Source: JALZUV01 sp964654855 (GTDB lineage Bacteria > Pseudomonadota > Alphaproteobacteria > Rickettsiales > JALZUV01). From it: a stretch of DNA of 64,000 nt. Every line of letters begins with the position of its first letter. Position 1 is the first letter of the stretch. This document shows positions 1 through 6,728 of the stretch, piece by piece. Location of the stretch: contig CAZZJS010000007.1 of assembly GCA_964654855.1 (NCBI GenBank), forward strand, positions 62,001-126,000. Reading direction: 5' to 3'. The translations under genes and the position numbers were made by a program. Under the pieces are notes generated by a model. The model did not search any database. It was not told the DNA's origin and saw only the letters and a program-made list of their open reading frames with translations.

Positions 1-1271
1 AGCCAATTAATAATACGCAAATTAGCGAGGCCATATTTAGCAAGCTGCTCCGGCGTGTAAGGCTCGCCCTCACACTGGCCTTCGGTTTGCGCGATCACAT
101 TTAAGCCCGCTAATTTAATCGGCGCATCGCCTTCAATATCAAAAAGCTCCTCCGTATAACGGCCTTTTTCATCGACGGGGACGACAACGGAAATATCATT
201 CTCGGCGCAGACGCGCTGATCATCCTCACCAAAGCCTGGCGACATATGCACGATGCCCGTGCCAGAGCCTTCTTCAATAAAGCTAGAACCATCCAAAACG
301 CGGAACGCATTAGGGTGATCGGCGAAATAAGGAAAGAGAGGTTCGTATTCGAGGCCTACAAGATTTTTACCTTCGATAGCGCCATGCGCTCCATCATAAT
401 TTTCTGGATCAACCATGTGATTCAAAACATCACTGGTAGCTATTAAGACTTCACCTTCCACTTCAATCGCATAATATTCAATATCTTTAGAGGCGGCTAA
501 AGCCAGATTACTAGGTAATGTCCAAGGTGTAGTGGTCCAAGCTAACAAATAAGCCTCATCCCAGAACCCAGCAATTTCTTCAGGTAAAGTCTTCAGCTTA
601 AACTTCACCGTCACGGCTTTATCCGTCCGGTTGCGATAGCTATTATCTAGCTTCGTCTCAAAATTTGAAAGCGGTGTTTCTGCGGCCCAGCTATAGGGCA
701 TCACGCGGTGTGATTGATAGATCAGGCCTTTATCATAGAGCTGTTTAAACGCCCAAATGACGGATTCCATGAAGTTCGTATCCATGGTTTTATAATCGCC
801 AGCGAAATCAACCCAGCGCGCTTGGCGATCAACATAGGTCTCCCAATCGCCTGCATATTTCATCACCGAGCTACGGCAATGCTCGTTAAATTTATCGATG
901 CCGAATTCTTCAATCGCTTTGCGACCCGAAATTTTAAGCTCTTTTTCCGCACCCATTTCTGCGGGCAAACCGTGGCAATCCCAACCGAAGCGACGCTCCA
1001 CACGTTTGCCTTTCATGGTCTGATAACGCGCGACACTATCCTTCACATAACCGGTCAATAAATGGCCGTAATGCGGCAGGCCATTGGCAAAGGGGGGGCC
1101 ATCGTAAAATACGAATTCATCCGCGCTTGAGCGATTATCAATTGAGCTTTGGAACGCCTCTTGCGCCTTCCATCCGTCTAAAATTTTCTCCTCAATTTTC
1201 GCGAAATCGGGGTTAGCTTCTACGGTCGGATAAGCGCCTATGGGCTTGGATTTGAGTGCAGTTTCTGTCAT
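1..1271 (-). CDS. ileS: Isoleucyl-tRNA synthetase, N-terminal part (cut by window start)
   Basis: Charges tRNA-Ile with isoleucine in the cytoplasm. Reading the minus strand from the ATG at 1271 gives an open frame of 423 codons that runs off the window. The class I HIGH signature appears as HYGH at residues 67-70, inside a FYDGPPFANGLPHYGH block, followed by a WDCHGLPAE block. This wording is that of the eukaryote-like (type 2) IleRS of Rickettsia and Bacteroidetes, not the usual proteobacterial type 1 enzyme. The C-terminal KMSKS loop and anticodon domain lie outside. It is divergent from mazG with only 30 bases between the starts. The family call is certain; the subtype is recognised from memory of family motifs. 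Confidence 0.95.
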   Translation of the reverse strand, partial: MTETALKSKPIGAYPTVEANPDFAKIEEKILDGWKAQEAFQSSIDNRSSADEFVFYDGPPFANGLPHYGHLLTGYVKDSVARYQTMKGKRVERRFGWDCHGLPAEMGAEKELKISGRKAIEEFGIDKFNEHCRSSVMKYAGDWETYVDRQARWVDFAGDYKTMDTNFMESVIWAFKQLYDKGLIYQSHRVMPYSWAAETPLSNFETKLDNSYRNRTDKAVTVKFKLKTLPEEIAGFWDEAYLLAWTTTPWTLPSNLALAASKDIEYYAIEVEGEVLIATSDVLNHMVDPENYDGAHGAIEGKNLVGLEYEPLFPYFADHPNAFRVLDGSSFIEEGSGTGIVHMSPGFGEDDQRVCAENDISVVVPVDEKGRYTEELFDIEGDAPIKLAGLNVIAQTEGQCEGEPYTPEQLAKYGLANLRIINW

Positions 1272-1301
1272 AACGCTTTTAACTAACAGACAAGGCATAA
1301 A

Positions 1302-2069
1302 ATGCAAGAAACCAAGCGACTTCTAGAGATTATGGCGAAACTGCGTGACCCGAATGGCGGCTGCCCGTGGGATGTAGAACAAGATTTCGCCAGCATCGCC
1401 CCCTACACACTGGAAGAGGCCTATGAAGTGGCCGATGCGATTGAACGCGATGATATGGTGGCATTGAAGGAGGAACTCGGCGATTTACTCTTACAAGTGG
1501 TCTTCCATTCGCAAATGGCTGACGAAGCCGGACTATTTAATTTCGAACAGGTCGCTTCAGGAATTAACGAGAAAATGGTCTCGCGCCATCCCCATGTTTT
1601 CGGCGAGCAAGCCGGCATTAAAAGCGCCGATGATCAGGTCGATAATTGGGATGCGATAAAGGCAGAGGAGAAAAAATCCAAAGGCCATACGTCAGCAATG
1701 GATGATATTCCCGCCAACTTCCCTGCCCTGCTACGCGCACAAAAACTTGGCAAGAAAGCCAGTAAGCAAGGATTTGATTGGCCCGAACTCGCGCCAGTAT
1801 TCGATAAAGTGCAGGAAGAAATTAGCGAATTAAATCAAGCAATCACCAATAAAGACGCCGAGAATATTGAAGAAGAGCTCGGCGATTTGCTCTTCGCCAT
1901 CGTCAATGTCGCCCGCCATGTGAAAGTGGATGCCGAAACGGCCTTACGCCGCGCCAACCAAAAATTCGAAAAACGCTTTCGCACGATTGAACCCAATATT
2001 ACCGAGCACTCAACACTGGATGAAATGGAAGCCCTTTGGGTCAAGGCGAAAAAGAAGGGAGGCCAGTAG
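1302..2069 (+). CDS. mazG: MazG nucleoside triphosphate pyrophosphohydrolase
   Basis: Hydrolyses (d)NTPs to NMP and pyrophosphate, a housekeeping role. At 255 aa it has the two MazG repeats expected of the full-length family. The first carries the EExxE metal motif (E38, E39, E42) and a KEELGDLLLQ block near 56-65; the second has the matching EEELGDLLF block at about 190-200. The ATG at 1302 has an AAGG ribosome-binding site eight bases upstream. The last codons (KKKGGQ and stop) overlap a 22-bp sequence that recurs at 63746, next to an assembly gap, so the C-terminus may be shaped by a repeat insertion. Confidence 0.95.
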   Translation: MQETKRLLEIMAKLRDPNGGCPWDVEQDFASIAPYTLEEAYEVADAIERDDMVALKEELGDLLLQVVFHSQMADEAGLFNFEQVASGINEKMVSRHPHVFGEQAGIKSADDQVDNWDAIKAEEKKSKGHTSAMDDIPANFPALLRAQKLGKKASKQGFDWPELAPVFDKVQEEISELNQAITNKDAENIEEELGDLLFAIVNVARHVKVDAETALRRANQKFEKRFRTIEPNITEHSTLDEMEALWVKAKKKGGQ

Positions 2070-2072
2070 GCC
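2051..2072 (+). repeat. 22-bp dispersed repeat, copy 1, beside the assembly gap
   Basis: The 22 bases here are identical to 63746-63767. The core reads GGCCAGTAGGCC, two GGCC palindromes around AGTA. This copy covers the mazG stop codon and ends four bases before a run of N. After the gap, 2131-2150 again resembles the sequence just right of copy 2 (C/G-rich, then GCAATnnnAAAA). This suggests a longer repeat whose middle was not assembled. Confidence 0.7.
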
Positions 2073-2076
2073 GACC

Positions 2077-2086
2077 NNNNNNNNNN
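2077..2086. other. Assembly gap (ten N)
   Basis: Ten N lie between mazG and the TPR lipoprotein gene. Ten is a conventional scaffold-gap placeholder, so the true length here is unknown. The flanking repeat at 2051-2072 is the likely reason the assembler stopped. Confidence 0.95.
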
Positions 2087-2154
2087 CCAGCCATGAGCAA
2101 GCGGAGCGTCGCCTATCGCGAGGTTAGCAAACCGAAGCGGGGGCAATAAAAAAA

Positions 2155-3069
2155 TTAATTCACATTCTCCAAATTTTCCCACGCGCGCTTGTAAAAGGTT
2201 TTGCTACCAGAAAGAGCCGAGTTTAAGTAAGCTTTCGCCAATTTGTCATCGCCTGAGAGCTGCGCATAAAAGCCCAAATTATTTTGTAAAGCTGCGCCTT
2301 GTAAATGCCTACTCGCCACTTGCTCTGCCCGTTTTGTATCGCCAGAAAGACCTAATACTAACGCTAAATTTAAATCAATCTGCTGGCGCTCAGCCGACTT
2401 TGCTTTCACACGGCCGCTCGCACGGTTCAAACTTTGCGCTGCCCGCGCATAATCCCCATTCAATGCAAGCGTTAGCCCGACATTATTTAATACCGTAGGA
2501 TGATCAGGCTTTACGCGAAGCGCTGCATCGAAATAAGAGACGGCTTCATTCGGCATGGATTTAGCAACAAATAAAAGCCCCACGCCATTGAGCGCTCGCC
2601 AGCGATTACTATCAAGTTTAATCACTGTTTCTAATATATTGCTCGCCGCGCCAAAATCACCTTTTGTCACTAAAGCCAAGCCTTTACCTTCCATCGCCCC
2701 GATATGGCGCGGGTTACGACGCAAAATCACATCATAAATTGTAACTGATTCATCCACTTTATTGATGCGGCGTAAATTATCGGCAAAACCAAGCTGATAT
2801 TCTAGGTTATTCGGGTATTTATCTGATAATTGCTGATAGAACTGCACCGCACGATTATAATCTTTTGACTGTTCGGCTTTGCGCGCACTCACCAATAATG
2901 CATCTCCCACACCACCCACTTCAGGCCCGTCTTTCGTCAATGCATCTAGGATCGAAAGTGCTCCTCTGCTATTGGGGTCTATTTGCGAACGGGGGCGTGC
3001 ATCGCACGCAGTCAACCCAGCTAACAAAATACCTGAAGCCAAAATACGGGAAAATGTTTGTGTTTTCAT
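2155..3069 (-). CDS. TPR-repeat lipoprotein, TadD-like
   Basis: About 304 aa starting at MKTQTFSRIL. The N-terminus is a lipoprotein signal with lipobox LTAC (Cys near residue 22), so it is predicted to be anchored in an envelope membrane. The rest is a string of tetratricopeptide repeats (about 45-270) of the kind seen in TadD, the Tad pilus accessory lipoprotein. No TadD gene lies inside the cpa/tad operon at 39-47 kb, so this is a candidate, but general TPR lipoproteins look alike. A two-codon longer start (TTG at 3075) is possible. I prefer the ATG at 3069, which has a TATACT element eight bases upstream. Confidence 0.8.
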   Translation of the reverse strand: MKTQTFSRILASGILLAGLTACDARPRSQIDPNSRGALSILDALTKDGPEVGGVGDALLVSARKAEQSKDYNRAVQFYQQLSDKYPNNLEYQLGFADNLRRINKVDESVTIYDVILRRNPRHIGAMEGKGLALVTKGDFGAASNILETVIKLDSNRWRALNGVGLLFVAKSMPNEAVSYFDAALRVKPDHPTVLNNVGLTLALNGDYARAAQSLNRASGRVKAKSAERQQIDLNLALVLGLSGDTKRAEQVASRHLQGAALQNNLGFYAQLSGDDKLAKAYLNSALSGSKTFYKRAWENLENVN

Positions 3070-3109
3070 ACCCAATTAGTATAAGGATGCGCAGCCAAGT
3101 GCAAAACAA

Positions 3110-4081
3110 ATGACAGGCAATATGAGCTCAGAAGCAAAAAAAGATAAAAACGCGTCTCATTTCTCGCAAAGCAATCTTTTGGGCATTGAGGAGCTCAGCG
3201 CTTCTGATATTGAAGCTATCCTTGATACAGCCGAGCAATATGTAAAGCGCAATAAGCGGGCGGATAAAAAACATCCTATCTTGCGCGGGCGCACCGTTAT
3301 CAACTTATTCTTTGAAAATTCGACGCGTACTCGTACGAGTTTTGAACTCGCCGGAAAACGCCTTGGCGCCGATGTGATTAACATGACAGTCGGTTCTTCT
3401 AGTGTGAAGAAAGGCGAAACGCTGATCGATACCGCTATGACGCTTAACGCCATGTGCCCTGATTATATCGTGGTTCGCCACGGTGAATCTGGCGCGGTTC
3501 ATCTATTGGCTGAAAAGGTCGAAGGCGCGGTGATTAATGCAGGCGATGGCAGCCATGAACACCCTACCCAAGCCTTGCTTGATGCGCTTACCATCCGCCA
3601 GAAGAAAGGCTCGCTTAAAGGCTTAAAAGTGGCCATTTGTGGCGATATCGTAAATAGCCGCGTTGCGCGCTCCAACATTTTACTCTTGAATAAAATGGGC
3701 GCAGAAGTGCGGATGATCGCTCCGGCAACGCTTATGCCAACTGCACCGGAAACGCTCGGTGCCACGCCTTATTACAATTTGGAAGATGGCATTAAAGATT
3801 GTGACATTGTGATGATGCTTCGCATTCAGATGGAACGCATGCAAGCCAGCATGGCCGTGCCAAGCGTTCGCGAATATTTCGAATTTTTCGGCCTAACCGA
3901 AGCGAAACTGAAACTGGCAAAACCCGGTGCATTAGTGATGCATCCCGGCCCGATTAATCGCGGTGTCGAGATTGATACCGAACTCGCAGATGATCTAGAC
4001 CGTAGCCTTATTCTTGATCAGGTAGAAATGGGCGTCGCTATACGCCAAGCTGTATTGGAAGTGTTGGAGAGTAACTTATGA
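3110..4081 (+). CDS. pyrB: Aspartate carbamoyltransferase catalytic subunit
   Basis: Makes N-carbamoyl-aspartate from carbamoyl phosphate and aspartate, the second step of pyrimidine synthesis. The carbamoyl-phosphate signature STRTR is at 71-75 inside FFENSTRTRTSFEL, and HPTQALLD at 151-158. The length (323 aa) fits the family. The gene overlaps pyrC by four bases (ATGA), so the two are probably translationally coupled. An in-frame ATG at 3122 with AGGCAA just upstream is an alternative start. No pyrI is present, as is usual for this type. Confidence 0.96.
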   Translation: MTGNMSSEAKKDKNASHFSQSNLLGIEELSASDIEAILDTAEQYVKRNKRADKKHPILRGRTVINLFFENSTRTRTSFELAGKRLGADVINMTVGSSSVKKGETLIDTAMTLNAMCPDYIVVRHGESGAVHLLAEKVEGAVINAGDGSHEHPTQALLDALTIRQKKGSLKGLKVAICGDIVNSRVARSNILLLNKMGAEVRMIAPATLMPTAPETLGATPYYNLEDGIKDCDIVMMLRIQMERMQASMAVPSVREYFEFFGLTEAKLKLAKPGALVMHPGPINRGVEIDTELADDLDRSLILDQVEMGVAIRQAVLEVLESNL

Positions 4082-5409
4082 GCAAACAACATTTCACCAA
4101 ACCTGCCAAACATTCAGGCCGTACCGTTTATAAGAATGCGCGCTTAATGGATCCGGCGACGAATCTGGATGCGACGGGTTCACTCTTGATTGAAGATGGC
4201 AAAATTGCTGATTTTGGTGAAGGCCTATTCATGGATGGTTCAACGCCTGATGGTGCTGAAGTGGTGGATTGCGAAGGTCATTTACTAACGCCCGGCCTCA
4301 TTGATATTCAAGTGCATTTCCGCGAGCCGGGGCAAGAATATAAAGAAACGATTGAATCTGGTAGCCTTTCAGCCGCTGCTGGCGGTGTGACCTCCGTCTC
4401 CACCATGCCCAATACCGATCCTGTGATTGACGATGTAGCGGTACTAGAATTTCTGCTCAAACAAGCGCGCGAAACGGGCTATTGCCGTATCCACCCTTAT
4501 GCCGCCATTAGTAAAGGCATGAAGGGCGAACGTTTGACTGAAATGGGCTTACTTTCAAAGGCCGGTGCCGTTGCCTTTACCGATGATGGCCTACCCGTGA
4601 TGAACGCACAGCTGATGCGCCAAGCGCTTACCTATGCGCGCGAACTTGATGTACCAGTTGGCCAGCATGCGGAAGATTTGAACCTTTCCAACGGTGGCTG
4701 CATTAATGAAGGCCCTGTTGCCACCAAGCTTGGCTTAAAAGGGGTTCCCAACGCATCGGAAGCCGTGATTGTCGATCGCGATATTCAACTCGTACGCCTC
4801 ACCGGTGCGAAATATCACGTATTGCATATCTCCACAGCCGAAGCGATTGAAGCCGTACGCCGCGCGAAGGAAGAAGGCCTACCCGTAACCTGTGAAGCTG
4901 CGCCGCATCATTTTCATCTAACCGATGAAGCATGCCTGCATTACCATACATTCACCAAAATGAACCCACCGCTACGCGCCGATAAAGATAAACTCGCCGT
5001 GATTGAAGGGCTTAAAGATGGAACGATCGACGCCATCGCCACCGACCATGCCCCACATGATCAAGAATCTAAGCGCGTGCCAATTTCTGAAGCGGCCTTC
5101 GGTATTGTCGGCTTGGAAACGATCCTTCCGCTCTCACTCGATCTTTACCATCGCGGCGAAATGAAACTGATGGAAGTGATCAGCAAAATGACCGATAAAC
5201 CGGCTAATATTTTGAAACTCCCTGCGGGTCGCCTCGTCAAAGGCGCTGCGGCTGATCTCACGCTGATTGATGTCGATGTCGATTGGATCATCAATCCGAA
5301 AGAATTTGCCAGCAAATCCAAAAACTCACCCTTTGACGACACACCCATCAAAGGCCGCGCCATCCGCACCATTCTTGGCGGAAGCGAAGTTTATAAACTC
5401 ACCTCATAA
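4078..5409 (+). CDS. pyrC: Dihydroorotase, class I type
   Basis: Amidohydrolase that closes carbamoyl-aspartate to dihydroorotate, following PyrB in the pathway and in the operon. Visible landmarks are DIQVHFREPG at 76-85, the TMPNTDP block, a GQHAED segment, LHIST and ATDHAPH. In the first motif the usual DxHxH metal site reads DxQxH (Gln78, His80), so one of the two canonical zinc histidines is replaced. As I recall, other alphaproteobacterial relatives also have QVHFREPG, so this may be a functional subgroup. The length (443 aa) and the four-base overlap with pyrB support the assignment. Confidence 0.92.
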   Translation: MSKQHFTKPAKHSGRTVYKNARLMDPATNLDATGSLLIEDGKIADFGEGLFMDGSTPDGAEVVDCEGHLLTPGLIDIQVHFREPGQEYKETIESGSLSAAAGGVTSVSTMPNTDPVIDDVAVLEFLLKQARETGYCRIHPYAAISKGMKGERLTEMGLLSKAGAVAFTDDGLPVMNAQLMRQALTYARELDVPVGQHAEDLNLSNGGCINEGPVATKLGLKGVPNASEAVIVDRDIQLVRLTGAKYHVLHISTAEAIEAVRRAKEEGLPVTCEAAPHHFHLTDEACLHYHTFTKMNPPLRADKDKLAVIEGLKDGTIDAIATDHAPHDQESKRVPISEAAFGIVGLETILPLSLDLYHRGEMKLMEVISKMTDKPANILKLPAGRLVKGAAADLTLIDVDVDWIINPKEFASKSKNSPFDDTPIKGRAIRTILGGSEVYKLTS

Positions 5410-5424
5410 GCAGAAAGACCTATC

Positions 5425-6408
5425 ATGACAGAACGCAAATACCATGTGACCGGAATCGGCAACGCTATCGTTGATGTACTCAGCCATTGCGAAGAAAGCT
5501 TCATCGCTGAAGAAGGCATGGTCAAAGGCACTATGGCATTGATCGACGAACAACAGGCTGAAACCCTCTATGCAAAAATGGGTAATAAAACGGAAATGTC
5601 AGGCGGTTCGGTCGCTAACTCACTCGCCGGTATCGCCCAACTTGGCGCTCGCACAGCTTTCATCGGTAAAGTGCGTAACGACCAGTTGGGAGCCTCTTTC
5701 CGTGACGGTATGGAATCTATCGGTATTAACTTCCCGACTCCAGCTGCAACAAGCGGTAAGCCGACGGCTCGCTGCCTTATCTCCGTCACCCCCGATGGCG
5801 AGCGCACCATGAACACCTATATCGGTGCCTGTGCAGAAATTTCGCCTGAAGATATTGATATTGAGCTCATCAAAAACGCACAAGTCATGTTAATTGAAGG
5901 TTACCTATGGGATGCTGAACCAGCTAAACAAGCCATCCGCCAAGCAGTGGAAGTAGCAAAACAAGCGGGCACAAAAGTGGCCTTCTCGCTTTCAGACGTG
6001 TTCTGCGTGGACCGTCACCGTGACGAGTTCAAAGCGCTCATCCGCGACTATGTGGATATTCTCTTCGCCAATGAAGGCGAGATGATCTCTCTAGGTGAAC
6101 AACCAACGCTCAAAGAAAATATGGAGATGTTCGCAGGCCAAGTAGAAACCCTCTGCACGACGCGTGGCGAGTTCGGCTCGATCATCATGAATGGCGGCAA
6201 CAGCTTTGAAGTCGCCCCCGCAAAAATCGAAGATCGCGTGTTAGACCTCACCGGCGCTGGCGACCTCTATGCAGCAGGCGTTCTTTACGGGCTAACGCAA
6301 GGTTGGGACTTCACCAAAGCCGGAGAATTAGGCAGTGCTTGCGCCGCCGATATCATCCAGCAAATGGGCCCTCGCAGCCAACAACCGCTCAAACGCCACG
6401 TTGCGTAA
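5425..6408 (+). CDS. PfkB-family sugar/nucleoside kinase, adenosine kinase-like
   Basis: A 327-aa ribokinase-fold kinase. The substrate-side motif GGSVANSLAGIAQLG (about 59-73) and the catalytic GAGD motif (in LTGAGDLYAAG, about 271-281) are present, with the catalytic Asp retained. The sequence pattern matches the alphaproteobacterial proteins annotated as adenosine kinase, but the substrate cannot be fixed from motifs alone. It starts 15 bases after pyrC with AAAGA before the ATG, so it is probably co-transcribed with pyrBC, which would fit a nucleotide role. Confidence 0.88.
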   Translation: MTERKYHVTGIGNAIVDVLSHCEESFIAEEGMVKGTMALIDEQQAETLYAKMGNKTEMSGGSVANSLAGIAQLGARTAFIGKVRNDQLGASFRDGMESIGINFPTPAATSGKPTARCLISVTPDGERTMNTYIGACAEISPEDIDIELIKNAQVMLIEGYLWDAEPAKQAIRQAVEVAKQAGTKVAFSLSDVFCVDRHRDEFKALIRDYVDILFANEGEMISLGEQPTLKENMEMFAGQVETLCTTRGEFGSIIMNGGNSFEVAPAKIEDRVLDLTGAGDLYAAGVLYGLTQGWDFTKAGELGSACAADIIQQMGPRSQQPLKRHVA

Positions 6409-6438
6409 GGCTAAACCCCTAAAAAACAGAAGAAAAAA

Positions 6439-6472
6439 CTGTCACAAAACTGCAACCTTTGACGCGTATACT
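6439..6472 (+). promoter_or_regulatory. PHO box plus -10 element
   Basis: CTGTCACAAAACTGCAAC at 6439-6456 closely matches the PhoB-binding PHO box (two CTGTCA-type half-sites 11 bases apart). Ten bases later comes TATACT (6467-6472), the spacing expected when PhoB replaces the -35 contact. It points rightward, toward the lipoprotein gene at 6729. This reading is inference from motif and spacing only. Confidence 0.6.
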
Positions 6473-6728
6473 AAAGGGGTATTTTTGTGTTTTACTGGAA
6501 TTTCGCTTCGGCGGAAAACCCTGTAGATCACGTTAGAGGATAACTACCTCTCACCTGATTATTATTGAAGAAAGCCCAACTGGGAATTTGGACTTTCACA
6601 CGTACTGTATAGAACGACTCGCGCTAGGATCTTCGGACACGCGCACTTTAATTATATTTATTTATGTAATCCACAATTCATGGCTGAAAAAATTTCAACC
6701 AGCTGTGAACTTTAAATCCATATTTATC
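6473..6728 (+). other. Leader/intergenic region with two hairpins, possible junction
   Basis: No convincing gene lies between 6409 and 6729. Downstream of the PHO box there is a short hairpin with a UUCG tetraloop (6501-6516), then GTTAGAGGATAACTACC at 6533-6549. That looks like a ribosome-binding site with its spacer, but no start codon follows. A second stem pairs GAAAG-CCAA with TTGG-CTTTC (6570-6597). From about 6640 the sequence becomes AT-rich and lacks a Shine-Dalgarno before the ATG at 6729, which is Bacteroidetes-like. A junction between host and foreign DNA may lie near 6550. Confidence 0.4.

Noticed and set aside
714..1061. 115-aa frame opposite ileS
   Set aside because: It is the antisense of a clear IleRS coding region and has no family resemblance.
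6588..6728. 47-codon N-terminal extension of the lipoprotein frame
   Set aside because: It would place the signal peptide and lipobox internally. The ATG at 6729 gives a standard lipoprotein start.
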